DNA of 64,000 bases from an uncultured Spirochaetales bacterium (GCA_949282255.1 CASDPA010000004.1:61932-125931), one strand, 5' to 3'; numbered from the stretch's first letter, positions 54,923 through 63,732 are shown. The notes: generated by a model not told the origin, from the sequence alone. Numbers and translations: made by a program.

Positions 54923-56326
54923 TTAATTTATATCGTCTTCCACCTTCAGCTCATTTCCAGCTTCAGGGCTCTCCAATTCCGCCTTCTTTACGCTTTCCTC
55001 TGGAAGTTCTATCCGCTCAAGCTTGCTTGAAATCATAAGATTACGTTTGATCACATCATCAATACGCTTTTCCGCACTTCCTATGGCTTTTTGTGTCTGT
55101 TCCAAATCCCTTGCGAAACGGGACATCTGCAATTTTATCTGTGCAAATATATCCCATACCTTCTGGGTTTTCTTCTCTATCTGCAAGGTTCGGAAGCCCA
55201 TCTGAAGGCTGGTTACCAAAGCGGAGAAAGTCGTTGGACCGCTGATGATGACCTTGTATTTCTGCTGTATGTCCTCGGCATATCCCGGCATCCGGAGAAG
55301 CTCCGCATAAAGGCTTTCAGTGGGAACGAAAAGAATTGCGAAATCCGTTGTGCGCGGGGGATATATATACTTGTCCCGTATATCCGATGCCTCCTTTCTG
55401 ACACGCTCTCCAAGAGCCTTGAGACAAACCTGGACAAGTTCCATATCACCTTGGTTCAGAGCATCGACATACCTCTCGTAATCCTCTTTGGGAAATTTGG
55501 AATCTATCGGTATATAAACGGAACCTTCTTCTTTTCCCGGAAGCTTTATTGCAAATTCCACGACTTCCTGGCTGCTCTTTCTCGGCTTGAAATTCTTCTC
55601 ATACTGCTCAGGGGAAAGCATATCCGATAAAATCGCTTCGACCTGGACCTCCCCCCAGACTCCCCTTGATTTCACATTACCAAAGAGCTTGTTCAGATCT
55701 CCGACATCCTTGCTGAGCTTGTTTATCTCTCCAAGAGCCTGCCTAAGCTGATTAAGATTATTGGTAACCAACTCAAACGAAGCAGAGATCCTCTTTTCAA
55801 GCGTATCCTGGAGTTTCTCATCAACTGTGCTCTTGATCTGATCAAGCTTCTTTTCATTGTCTCCCCTGATTCTCTCAAGCTCTTCCCTGACGCTTTTGGT
55901 GAGATTTGAAATTGCATCCTCAAGGCTCTTCCTGTTGTTGATCCCTTCCTGCCTCTCCTTCTCCATCTCAAGCTGGAGCTCTTTCTGCAGCTTGGCTAAA
56001 GAGGAATCGATTACTCTCGCAGTCTCCTTCTGTTCCTGCATCATGCGCACTGAAGATTCCGTGGAAGCAACACGCATCTTATCCAAATGCTCAGAGGCCA
56101 TACGTGAAAAATCGAGACTGTTTTTGTTCTGCACAGAAAAATGCGTCTCCATATATCCTTTAAGACGCTCATTCTCATCCAATATGAACGATTTGATGTT
56201 ATCAGAAGATGAGGAATCCCCCTTTTTGCCGGTCTTCTTAAGAAGGATTGTAAGGAGAAAAAGCAATACAAAAGACAACACCCCGGAAAGGGCGCTGAGA
56301 AGAACAACGATATCCTCCATACTCAT
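54923..56326 (-). CDS. rmuC: DNA recombination protein RmuC family
   Basis: 467 residues: an N-terminal membrane segment (about 6-30), a coiled coil (40-200), and the RmuC nuclease-like domain (about 210-400) with GNVKSRGVWGEVQVEAIL, FKPRKSSQEVVEFAIKLPG, SVYIPIDSKFPKEDYERY and FAILFVPTESLYAELLR. RmuC limits inversion at short inverted repeats in E. coli; the mechanism is not well known. The start overlaps the preceding stop in an ATGA. Confidence 0.93.
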   Translation of the reverse strand: MSMEDIVVLLSALSGVLSFVLLFLLTILLKKTGKKGDSSSSDNIKSFILDENERLKGYMETHFSVQNKNSLDFSRMASEHLDKMRVASTESSVRMMQEQKETARVIDSSLAKLQKELQLEMEKERQEGINNRKSLEDAISNLTKSVREELERIRGDNEKKLDQIKSTVDEKLQDTLEKRISASFELVTNNLNQLRQALGEINKLSKDVGDLNKLFGNVKSRGVWGEVQVEAILSDMLSPEQYEKNFKPRKSSQEVVEFAIKLPGKEEGSVYIPIDSKFPKEDYERYVDALNQGDMELVQVCLKALGERVRKEASDIRDKYIYPPRTTDFAILFVPTESLYAELLRMPGYAEDIQQKYKVIISGPTTFSALVTSLQMGFRTLQIEKKTQKVWDIFAQIKLQMSRFARDLEQTQKAIGSAEKRIDDVIKRNLMISSKLERIELPEESVKKAELESPEAGNELKVEDDIN

Positions 56327-57189
56327 TTCAAACGGATCTCCAGTACATGAACATTTGTTCCACCTGCTTCAAGATGGATGAAATCCTTTTTATCCTCCAA
56401 GACCAAGGTCCGACCTTCCGGCCCGGGCATACTCATCCACGGTTCCACACAAACATACGGAGCATCCTTTTTCATCGCATGCCAGAATCCGCAATACGGG
56501 AACCCCTTGTAGCATACGCTGACTGCGCGCTCTCCCTTGTCACTCCTTATCTCGACAATCGATCCTGAGTTTTCCAAAACCACGGCATCATTGTCAAAAA
56601 GATCATGGGAAAGATCTAATCTACCGTCTTTGAGAAAGAACTCCACTTTTGTCTCCGAATCAAGGAAATTAGGGCCGAACAGCTTCCTGTAAAGCTTTTT
56701 ACCCGCTTCAGGGAAATAGAGGTGATAGTCCTCGAAGGCAAGACCCTTTTCAAGGGGTACGTTAAATCCAGGATGGCCTCCATAAGTATAAATCATCTCA
56801 TCCTTCGATCTGTTTATGACCTTGGCGACCATATCCAAACCATCGCAACGAAGAATATATGAGACCTCGAGAGTGCAATCGAATGGAAAATCATCCCGAT
56901 TTACAGCATTTAAAGTACAGACCAATCTGTCTGATAGCTTTTGGATTGAAAATACGCTTATAGGAGCAAAGCCGTGGCGGGACATACCATAGCTTTTCCC
57001 CTTATAAAGATATTTCTGATCCATCATCCTACCTATGAACGGAAACAGCACAGGAGAATGTTTAAGCCAGTATTTCTCATCTCCGAGCCACATATACTCG
57101 AGATTCTTCTCTTTCGAGTAGATCCGGGAAAGCTCAGCTCCCATTTCATCGACTTCAATCAAGTATTTTTCGTTTTCAAGTACAATCAT
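56323..57189 (-). CDS. Aldose 1-epimerase family protein (LacX-like)
   Basis: Beta-sandwich sugar mutarotase family: EVDEMGAELSRIYSKEKNLEYMW, SPVLFPFIGRM, MSRHGFAP (first catalytic His) and TYGGHPGFNVPL (second His), ending EPWMSMPGPEG (catalytic Glu). The 288 residues match the LacX type rather than classical GalM. The substrate is unknown. I chose the ATG at 57189; ATG 57198 is possible. No Shine-Dalgarno motif is seen, and a perfect TATAAT lies 7 nt before the ATG. Confidence 0.87.
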   Translation of the reverse strand: MIVLENEKYLIEVDEMGAELSRIYSKEKNLEYMWLGDEKYWLKHSPVLFPFIGRMMDQKYLYKGKSYGMSRHGFAPISVFSIQKLSDRLVCTLNAVNRDDFPFDCTLEVSYILRCDGLDMVAKVINRSKDEMIYTYGGHPGFNVPLEKGLAFEDYHLYFPEAGKKLYRKLFGPNFLDSETKVEFFLKDGRLDLSHDLFDNDAVVLENSGSIVEIRSDKGERAVSVCYKGFPYCGFWHAMKKDAPYVCVEPWMSMPGPEGRTLVLEDKKDFIHLEAGGTNVHVLEIRLK

Positions 57190-57211
57190 ATTGATCATTA
57201 TAGCATAAAAA

Positions 57212-57240
57212 AGAAAAAGCCGCCCTATAAAAGGCGGCTG
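57212..57240 (-). terminator. Terminator of metQ
   Basis: AGCCGCC / GGGCGGCT stem with a loop of about 8 nt, followed on the minus strand by TTTTTCTTTTTT. Confidence 0.85.
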
Positions 57241-57258
57241 ATCGGCAATCAGAAGATC

Positions 57259-58062
57259 TCAGTCTACGAGGACCACTTCACCGTTTGGATAGCGCTCTGC
57301 AACATAAGCCTTGACCTTGTCGCCCTTGAGTGCTTCAACCAAAGCCTTGACAGCAGGCTTGTCCTGATCGCCATTGCGTACTGCAATAACATTCACATAC
57401 GGGGATTCCGCGCCTTCGACATAAAGGCCGTCCCTTGTTGCGATAAGACCAGCAGGAATAGCATAGTTTCCGTTGATTACAGCGGCATCCACATCAGTAA
57501 GGACTCTGGGAAGAGATGCAGCCTCGATTTCCCTGAATTTATATCCATGAGGGTTGTTTGCGATATCAGCAGGAACAGCTTCCAGTCCAGCATCCTCGGA
57601 AAGGGTGATCAGACCTGCCGCTTCAAGAAGGAGAAGCGCCCTACCCTCGTTCGTCGGATCATTTGGAATTGCAAATGTCGCACCATCAGGAATGGCATCA
57701 AGAGACTTGTAATCCTCTGAATATACAGCGAGAGGCTCGACATGGATACCACCGGCAGAGACAAGGTCGAATCCCTTATCGGCATTCTGCTGATCAAGAT
57801 ATGGAAGATGCTGGAAGAAATTCGCATCAAGCTCGCCCGAAGCAAGAGCTTCGTTCGGAGTCACATAATCTGTGAATTCAATGATCTGAAGCTCATAGCC
57901 CTGCTCTGCAAGAATATCCACAACCTCACCAAGCATGGCTGCGTGGGGATCGGGAGTGGCTCCAACTTTCAAAACATTGTCAGAACTTTCCTTTGCACCG
58001 GATGCGAATACCGCTGCAACGCAACATAGAAGAACCGCAATAACCAAAAAATACCTTTTCAT
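57259..58062 (-). CDS. metQ: Methionine ABC transporter substrate-binding protein
   Basis: NlpA/MetQ-family periplasmic binding protein, 267 residues: DNVLKVGATPDPHAAMLGEV, LQIIEFTDYVTPNEALASGELDANFFQHLPYLD in pattern, VEPLAVYS and IPNDPTNEGRALLLLEAAGLI are the family signature. The N-terminus is a signal peptide whose likely cleavage is at VFA-SGAKE. A canonical lipobox is absent, although two Cys occur in the hydrophobic core (LLCC). I chose the ATG at 58062 (GGAGAGAG upstream). It lies apart from metN and metI, with its own promoter and a leader. Confidence 0.93.
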   Translation of the reverse strand: MKRYFLVIAVLLCCVAAVFASGAKESSDNVLKVGATPDPHAAMLGEVVDILAEQGYELQIIEFTDYVTPNEALASGELDANFFQHLPYLDQQNADKGFDLVSAGGIHVEPLAVYSEDYKSLDAIPDGATFAIPNDPTNEGRALLLLEAAGLITLSEDAGLEAVPADIANNPHGYKFREIEAASLPRVLTDVDAAVINGNYAIPAGLIATRDGLYVEGAESPYVNVIAVRNGDQDKPAVKALVEALKGDKVKAYVAERYPNGEVVLVD

Positions 58063-58112
58063 TTTTTCTCTCTCCATTTTTATATTGAAAATCAAATACT
58101 TCTTAAGACGAC

Positions 58113-58128
58113 TCTCCCTATCGGGAGG
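58113..58128 (-). other. Hairpin in the metQ leader
   Basis: CTCCC-GATA-GGGAG, about 50 nt before the metQ start. No T-run follows, so it is not an obvious terminator; it may affect translation. Confidence 0.4.
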
Positions 58129-58172
58129 AAAACAATTATAGAAATTTACGGAATTAAAAGGTTATAAGAATA

Positions 58173-58235
58173 TCATGCCCTGCCGGGCATCATCATGGAG
58201 AACATGGACATGGAAATGATAAAATAAGCTTTCAT
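58173..58235 (-). CDS. Methionine-rich leader peptide upstream of metQ
   Basis: A 20-residue open frame, MKAYFIISMSMFSMMMPGRA, with six Met, including three in a row and two close before. AAAGGAG stands 7 nt before the ATG, a promoter about 29 nt upstream. Its last codons and stop form the stem-loop ATGCCC-GGCA-GGGCAT (58175-58190). Upstream of a methionine transporter gene, this is the layout of an amino-acid-sensing leader. Translation and function are inferred; no homologue is known to me. Confidence 0.55.
   Translation of the reverse strand: MKAYFIISMSMFSMMMPGRA
58175..58190 (-). promoter_or_regulatory. Hairpin at the Met codons and stop of the leader peptide
   Basis: ATGCCC / GGGCAT, 6 bp with a GGCA loop. 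It starts at the last of three consecutive Met codons, so a ribosome stalled there would keep it open. The 340-nt gap 58063-58402 also holds the leader promoter, the second hairpin and A/T-rich sequence. Confidence 0.5.
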
Positions 58236-58263
58236 CTCTTTTCTCCTTTAAAACCTTGATGCC

Positions 58264-58292
58264 AATATACAAAAAACGGAAAATATATGCAA
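58264..58292 (-). promoter_or_regulatory. Promoter of the metQ leader transcript
   Basis: TTGCAT (58287-58292), 17-nt spacer, TATATT (58264-58269). It gives a 5' leader of about 190 nt before metQ. Confidence 0.6.
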
Positions 58293-58402
58293 TAAATTTT
58301 CATATGAATTTGAGCATTTTTTTAAAAATATTATTATTTCACAATGTCAAAAAGAATTATTTTTTTAGTTTTTTTTGCTGAATATGCAAAATAGCATGGA
58401 AT

Positions 58403-60064
58403 TCAATCCATCTTGGCATGAGATTCAGCCTTATTTACATACATATCCAAATCGGCGGCAGCGACCGCATCGACAATTGGGATCTTACGCCTGTTGAATA
58501 AGCACTTGCCCGCAGAAATCACATCTTCCTCCCCTGCTTCCTCATCGGCACGCCTTTTCAGCTCATCCAGCATCGCATCAACATCCCATCCATCCCCAAT
58601 GGGGAAAACCACAACAAACTCATCCCCTCCTATGCGGTATATGCTGGTATCCTTTGAGCTGAAAACTTCCCTTAAAGCCTTTGCAACGGAACGGAGCACA
58701 TGATCACCCCTATCATGTCCGAATGTGTCGTTTATCTTCTTAAGACGGTTTAAATCGGCTATGACAACACACATATTCTTCTTGCCTAACAGATACGCAT
58801 CGGTATTGGAAAGGAAATTCTCATAGCTCTCCCTATTCTTCACTCCGGTAAGCGGATCCAAATACGCAGTATATGCCTCCTTTTTCCTCTGGTCGTGCCC
58901 TTCATTACTGAAAAAGAATACGTACATCGTCCTATATATGATCAAAATTGCAGCCAGAAGAATGAAGGAATGCATAAAAAGAGAGCTTATCTGCTTATCA
59001 TCAAATACAAGAGCTATCTCCTCTATGACAAATGATATTATGAACGACACCATGGTTAATATGAATACAAGCACATCCTCCTTACCTACCACGAAAAGAT
59101 ATATGGAGAAAAAAAGCAGAAGGAAGCTGTACACCAGCACCACCACTGTCGCCGCTTGGACGGTCTGAGCCATATTGACAACCCCGAAAAGGCTTAAAAC
59201 ACCTATCACGAGATAAACGATCAAGAAAGACCGGCTCGAAAATGAGAATAGCCTCAAGGTCCTATGGTAGCCAAGCTCATAGTTTCTTATGAAATACTTA
59301 TATATGAGGAACGGGAAGAAATATATGCACCAATAACCTACAGAACTGGCGAGAAACGGATTGGCGATTATAAGCTGGCGGGCGCTGGTCTGCGAAAAAA
59401 GCCAGAGGAACATGCATAAGGCAAGCTGAGAGAGGGCCGTCAGCGCCTTTCTCGTGTCATGATCCTTTGATACCGGAATCAAACAGAAACCGATTATGGA
59501 CACGAAAAGCATCGATAATGAAAATACGATAGTATACGAGCCATCTGAAAAAACGGTAAGCTCCGCTTGGATCTTATTGCCAAAAAACACATCCCTCTGC
59601 CCGTTTGTATAGCTTGTAGGCATATTGCGCTGTATTATCGACACCTCATGCCCCGCAGCCCCCGGAGGAAGCTCTATGTAATGTGAAAAGAGGAATCCTG
59701 CATCGTTCATGCCGTCCTCTGGAAAATCCCAAAGATATTCGTAAACAACATTCCCATCAAACAGCACCTGCACCGACGCCAGACCGGTCATAAAGCTCAT
59801 CACATCCCCGTCATCTATCCATCCAGGTATATCAAAGCGGGTTTCCGTCACTTCCACACCTGAAACCTTCTCAAAAGAATACGGCAGGCTTCCCGTGCCT
59901 ACAAACCTTCCATTGGAATAGAAATCCGCCTGACCGTCATAAACCGCAATCCTACGTGGGTACAAAGGAAGCGGATGGGTATCAGAAAAGAAGACCAGTG
60001 CTGAAAACACCAAAACAAACATGGACACAGGAAGGAAAAACAGGAAAAGCTTTTTCTTATCCAT
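58403..60064 (-). CDS. Membrane diguanylate cyclase (GGDEF), second of tandem pair
   Basis: 553 residues. A signal-anchor segment (about 8-27), a periplasmic domain of 150 residues (beta-rich, about 30-180), a block of seven membrane segments (about 185-385), and a C-terminal GGDEF domain (about 400-550) with LDPLTGVKNRESYENFL, VIADLNRLKKINDTFGHDRGD and YRIGGDEFVVVFP. The active-site GGDEF is complete, so it should make cyclic di-GMP. The Arg of the inhibitory RxxD site is missing (SSKD). The layout resembles 7TM-DISM receptors. It overlaps the upstream paralogue by 8 nt. Confidence 0.88.
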   Translation of the reverse strand: MDKKKLFLFFLPVSMFVLVFSALVFFSDTHPLPLYPRRIAVYDGQADFYSNGRFVGTGSLPYSFEKVSGVEVTETRFDIPGWIDDGDVMSFMTGLASVQVLFDGNVVYEYLWDFPEDGMNDAGFLFSHYIELPPGAAGHEVSIIQRNMPTSYTNGQRDVFFGNKIQAELTVFSDGSYTIVFSLSMLFVSIIGFCLIPVSKDHDTRKALTALSQLALCMFLWLFSQTSARQLIIANPFLASSVGYWCIYFFPFLIYKYFIRNYELGYHRTLRLFSFSSRSFLIVYLVIGVLSLFGVVNMAQTVQAATVVVLVYSFLLLFFSIYLFVVGKEDVLVFILTMVSFIISFVIEEIALVFDDKQISSLFMHSFILLAAILIIYRTMYVFFFSNEGHDQRKKEAYTAYLDPLTGVKNRESYENFLSNTDAYLLGKKNMCVVIADLNRLKKINDTFGHDRGDHVLRSVAKALREVFSSKDTSIYRIGGDEFVVVFPIGDGWDVDAMLDELKRRADEEAGEEDVISAGKCLFNRRKIPIVDAVAAADLDMYVNKAESHAKMD

Positions 60065-61718
60065 CGCATCCTCCTCCGCCCATTCTCTTGTTCAGATAAA
60101 GCATCCGGTCGCATCCAGCAAGCACAGCTCCGGTCGCAGACACGTCAGACAACGGCAAATAGGCGCTGCTGACGCTTAGCCCGGATTCCACCAACATATC
60201 GCCAACCATAGCTATAAACGATATCACCCTGGCCTTGTTCCCTCCCTTAAGAAATACAGCGAATTCGTCCCCTCCCATGCGGAAGGCCGCGTCCTCGCCC
60301 GTAGTCAGGGATTCTATCACACCTCCAAGCAGTCTGATCGCACCGTCACCGACCAGATGCCCGTAGTTATCATTGATTTCCTTCATGCCGTTTATATCGA
60401 ATACCACGGTATAATACGGCAGATCTTCCTCTTTAAGAACATTATCCCTCCAGTGGTGGAACCCTCTCCTGTTCATAAGCCCTGAAAGCCTGTCGTAATG
60501 GCTTCTCTTGATATATCCGGACACGTTTACTATCATGTCATGCCCGCCGAAATACGTAAGGACCCCTTCCAGTATGAAAAGCACCATGGATATCATTGAA
60601 CACACCTCCACAAGGAGGTCCGCATAAACATCGTACGTAACGGATCCCAAGGACAGAAGACCGATGATGTTTTTGACTGCCAGCAGCATTATGGCAATAT
60701 AATAAGAATAACGAAGCCGTCCATCGCCCAACAGACGGTGTCTGGAGGCCACATACACAAGGCATAGCTCATACATCGGCACAAGGAATACAACGAAACC
60801 TTCAAACAGGCCATAGCTGAAGATTCCAATAAGCTTCAAAAAGCCGATAACAACATAATAAGTGCAGAACGCCACTGCAGCCAGATGAAAGCCACCATAA
60901 AGGCGGAATACACTTCCCGACCGGGATATGTTATGAAGGACCATGAATACGACCAGCGGCTCCAACAGAAAGCAGCTGTAGCATATAAGGCTCATCAAAC
61001 CGGGCTTGTTGCTGACCAGAACAAACAGTATGCTGTTTGAAAAAAGTCCCATTGAAACAAGCAGCACAAGGATACCGAATGAAAAAATCGTTCCTGCATA
61101 CGTGTTTCCTCTGGAAAAAAACGCCATAATGAGCATGAATACCCCAAGCATCAGGAAAAACGGTATGAGGATTATAGATATTTTATAGTGGTCGAACGTG
61201 TAATGGAAAAGCGATGACGCAGAACCGGTCATGATCTTTCCTATTTCGATTCCTGGAGTGAAAAACGATGTGAAAGGATAAACAACCTCAAGGCTTCTTC
61301 CGGAATCCTCGGGATAAAGTGGTACGACATGCGGTATTCTCTTTTCAGGATAACCGTCGAAATCGTCGCCCTCGTACCAGCTATACCTCTCTTTTCCTTC
61401 CACATACACCCTGAGCCCAGTCTGCTTCGTGTAAAAAAGGAGATAATACCTGTTCTGTATGTCTTCAGGCAGCGTGGCAAAGAGACTTAACGATGAATAT
61501 CCTTTAGGATAAAACACATACGGCAGCCTGCTTTCAGCTATCAACACATCGTCGGAAAAAATGGAAAAAAGGACATCAAACTCCTGCGCCCCGTCCGAAG
61601 ACGGGACACTATAGCCATGAAGGGTTCCATAAACCACCGGAGACAGTAAAACAACCGTCACCAGAAGATAAAACAGAATCAATGAAACCCTTTTGATGCC
61701 CCTCCCTTTTTCCCCCAT
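60057..61718 (-). CDS. Membrane diguanylate cyclase (GGDEF), first of tandem pair
   Basis: 553 residues, the same length and layout as the next gene: signal anchor (about 10-30), periplasmic domain, seven membrane segments (about 175-380), GGDEF domain with YDRLSGLMNRRGFHHWRD, VFDINGMKEINDNYGHLVGD and FRMGGDEFAVFLK. It too lacks an RxxD inhibition site (TGED). The periplasmic parts of the two proteins differ much more than the GGDEF domains, so they may sense different signals. It starts 6 nt after metI, which suggests one transcript with metN and metI. Confidence 0.88.
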   Translation of the reverse strand: MGEKGRGIKRVSLILFYLLVTVVLLSPVVYGTLHGYSVPSSDGAQEFDVLFSIFSDDVLIAESRLPYVFYPKGYSSLSLFATLPEDIQNRYYLLFYTKQTGLRVYVEGKERYSWYEGDDFDGYPEKRIPHVVPLYPEDSGRSLEVVYPFTSFFTPGIEIGKIMTGSASSLFHYTFDHYKISIILIPFFLMLGVFMLIMAFFSRGNTYAGTIFSFGILVLLVSMGLFSNSILFVLVSNKPGLMSLICYSCFLLEPLVVFMVLHNISRSGSVFRLYGGFHLAAVAFCTYYVVIGFLKLIGIFSYGLFEGFVVFLVPMYELCLVYVASRHRLLGDGRLRYSYYIAIMLLAVKNIIGLLSLGSVTYDVYADLLVEVCSMISMVLFILEGVLTYFGGHDMIVNVSGYIKRSHYDRLSGLMNRRGFHHWRDNVLKEEDLPYYTVVFDINGMKEINDNYGHLVGDGAIRLLGGVIESLTTGEDAAFRMGGDEFAVFLKGGNKARVISFIAMVGDMLVESGLSVSSAYLPLSDVSATGAVLAGCDRMLYLNKRMGGGGCDG

Positions 61719-61724
61719 CGGGTC

Positions 61725-62387
61725 CTACCGTCTTGAAATGAGATGGTTCGAAAGCCTGTTCCCCACCACCTGTATTATCTCGACCATCACAAGGATTATG
61801 ATAACAGCGACAACCATGTAGGAAGGCATGAAACGCTGATAGCCATAGCGGATCGCCAAATCTCCCAGCCCGCCTCCTCCAAGCGCACCGGCCATTGCAG
61901 AATAACCGATCAGGTTTATTATGGTTAGAGTCACTCCAGATACCAAACTCGGCATGGCCTCGGGAATAAGGACTTTCCTGATTATCTGCCAATTAGTAGA
62001 TCCCATTGCGCGCGCAGCTTGCACAACACCAGGATCTATCTCTTTAAGAGCAGATTCGACAATACGTGCCACAAAAGGAGCTGCCGCTATGGAAAGCGGT
62101 ACTATCGTCGCAGCCGTTCCAATGGAGGTTCCTATGATCAATCTGGAAAGGGGCATAAGTATGATTATCAATATTATGAACGGAAAGCTTCTGAATACAT
62201 TGACGATTCTGGAAAGAATACTGTTCAAAATCGGCATAGGATGTATTCCTCCATGCTCTTCCGCACCGCTTGCATGAAGCAGTACTCCAAGGGGAAGCCC
62301 TATTATGCAGGAGAATATTGTTGAAAACACCACCATTATCAATGTTTCCCAGGTGGAAGCCATAACTATCGGCAGTATCTTATTCAT
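61725..62387 (-). CDS. metI: Methionine ABC transporter permease
   Basis: 220 residues with about five membrane segments. The ABC permease motif lies in IDPGVVQAARAMGSTNWQIIRKVLIPEAMPSLVSG in pattern, and RSFPFIILIIILMPLSRLIIG is typical of MetI. GGAGG precedes the ATG. It overlaps metN by 8 nt. It works with MetN and, most likely, the MetQ protein encoded 3.6 kb further. Confidence 0.95.
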   Translation of the reverse strand: MNKILPIVMASTWETLIMVVFSTIFSCIIGLPLGVLLHASGAEEHGGIHPMPILNSILSRIVNVFRSFPFIILIIILMPLSRLIIGTSIGTAATIVPLSIAAAPFVARIVESALKEIDPGVVQAARAMGSTNWQIIRKVLIPEAMPSLVSGVTLTIINLIGYSAMAGALGGGGLGDLAIRYGYQRFMPSYMVVAVIIILVMVEIIQVVGNRLSNHLISRR

Positions 62388-63378
62388 TGCTATCCTCCTC
62401 CACGATTATTCCCTTTTCAATCAGGTTGGATATGGCTTTCTTTGCAGTCTCAGTATCAGGACCGATATCACAAACCATCACACCCATCTCCTCTCCGGAT
62501 ACATTCTGGACTCCTGCTGCTCTTATATTGAAAACCGCACCGGTTTCAGCAGAAACAGTGGACAATATAGGCGCATCAGTCTTACTTCCGCGGAAACGAA
62601 GAGTATAATGCCCTCCATCCTGGGACCAACGAACGACAGATTCCCTGACATTGGTAAGTGAGGAAAGAAAATCCTTTGTCACAGGAGATTTGGGATTAGC
62701 AAAAATCTGCTGCACAGATGCCTGTTCCACAACCTTTCCGGCATCAAGGACGGCAACATAATCGCAAGCATCCCTCACCACCTCCATCTGATGGGTTATC
62801 ATGACCACGGTGAGATTCATCTTTTTCTGAATATCTTTTATCAGCTGGAGAATAGATCTCGTGGTCTGTGGATCAAGTGCGCTTGTAGCCTCATCACAAA
62901 AAAGTATATCAGGATTGGTGGCGAGGGCCCTGGCTATGGCCACCCTCTGCTTCTGTCCGCCTGAAAGCGTCGATATGGGAGCATCCCCGCGCCCTTCGAG
63001 CCCGACCAATTCAAGAAGCTCGGCGCATCTTTTTTTTATGTGCCCCTTATCCATTCCGCATATTTCCATCGGGTATGCTATATTCCCCTGTGCATTACGG
63101 GAAGAAAACAGGTTGAAGGTCTGGAAAATCATGCCGATTTTCCTTCTTTCCTGTATAAGGGATTTCTTATCCAGGTTGTCAACCCTCTTATCGTCGTAAT
63201 AGACCTCGCCCTCGTCGGGCTTTTCAAGCATGGATATGAGACGGACCAAAGTGGATTTACCGGCACCGCTTTTTCCAATTATTCCAAAAACCGTATTCGA
63301 TGGTATCGTAAGGCTCACACCGTCGACTGCATGCAAGCCGCCATAATTCCTTTTGAGATTCTCCAGTCTGATCTGCAT
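62380..63378 (-). CDS. metN: Methionine ABC transporter ATP-binding protein
   Basis: 332 residues: ABC domain with GKSGAGKST (Walker A), LSGGQKQRVAIARAL (signature), ILFCDEATSALDP (Walker B) and the His in VVMITHQM, then a C-terminal NIL domain (about 255-330), which in E. coli MetN senses cytoplasmic methionine and shuts the transporter. Its presence here suggests feedback by methionine. I chose the ATG at 63378 with AGAGG upstream; a GTG at 63381 is possible. Confidence 0.96.
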   Translation of the reverse strand: MQIRLENLKRNYGGLHAVDGVSLTIPSNTVFGIIGKSGAGKSTLVRLISMLEKPDEGEVYYDDKRVDNLDKKSLIQERRKIGMIFQTFNLFSSRNAQGNIAYPMEICGMDKGHIKKRCAELLELVGLEGRGDAPISTLSGGQKQRVAIARALATNPDILFCDEATSALDPQTTRSILQLIKDIQKKMNLTVVMITHQMEVVRDACDYVAVLDAGKVVEQASVQQIFANPKSPVTKDFLSSLTNVRESVVRWSQDGGHYTLRFRGSKTDAPILSTVSAETGAVFNIRAAGVQNVSGEEMGVMVCDIGPDTETAKKAISNLIEKGIIVEEDSNE

Positions 63379-63440
63379 CACTAACCTCTGTGTAAAAATA
63401 TATCAGATAAGACGTTTAAAGAAAAGAAATCCACAGCTTC

Positions 63441-63704
63441 TTATCTATTCAATACGGAAGAAAATATCTGCTGAAGCTCCTTCTTTGAAATATCCCCTTC
63501 ATGAAGCTTCTCATTTCCATAATAAAACGTAGGCACGTAATAGTAATCAAACTGATCGGCAATCTCAGGATTCTTCCTCTCGTCTATCCTATTTATTGTC
63601 AGTGCGGAGAATTCCGGATTTTCCCTAAACAGGTCAGCAATATATTTCTCAGCCTTTTTACAATACGGACAACCTTCAAAATGAAACATCGTTATTTCTT
63701 TCAT
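63441..63704 (-). CDS. Glutaredoxin-like thioredoxin-fold protein
   Basis: 87 residues with a CPYC active site (Cys12, Cys15) in FHFEGCPYCKKAEKYI, and the cis-Pro region YYVPTFYYG. It fits glutaredoxin/thioredoxin family proteins of anaerobes. I chose the ATG at 63704 with GGAG upstream. It begins only 23 nt behind the 5S rRNA gene and its T-run, and metN follows after 62 nt. Whether it has its own promoter is not clear. Confidence 0.85.
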   Translation of the reverse strand: MKEITMFHFEGCPYCKKAEKYIADLFRENPEFSALTINRIDERKNPEIADQFDYYYVPTFYYGNEKLHEGDISKKELQQIFSSVLNR

Positions 63705-63718
63705 AAAAACACTCCGCG

Positions 63719-63732
63719 AAAAAAAAATCTGG
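63719..63732 (-). terminator. T-run at the 3' end of the 5S rRNA gene
   Basis: Nine T on the minus strand follow the 5S terminal helix (TCTGG / CCAGA), which can act as the terminator stem. Confidence 0.5.

Noticed and set aside
57190..57225. Complete promoter before the epimerase-like gene
   Set aside because: TATAAT is perfect, but the -35 position falls in the metQ terminator stem (GGGCGG), so only the -10 is supported.
58063..58402. SAM riboswitch or T-box before metQ
   Set aside because: No kink-turn, no conserved SAM-I core and no T-box sequence (TGGNACCGCG) found by eye.
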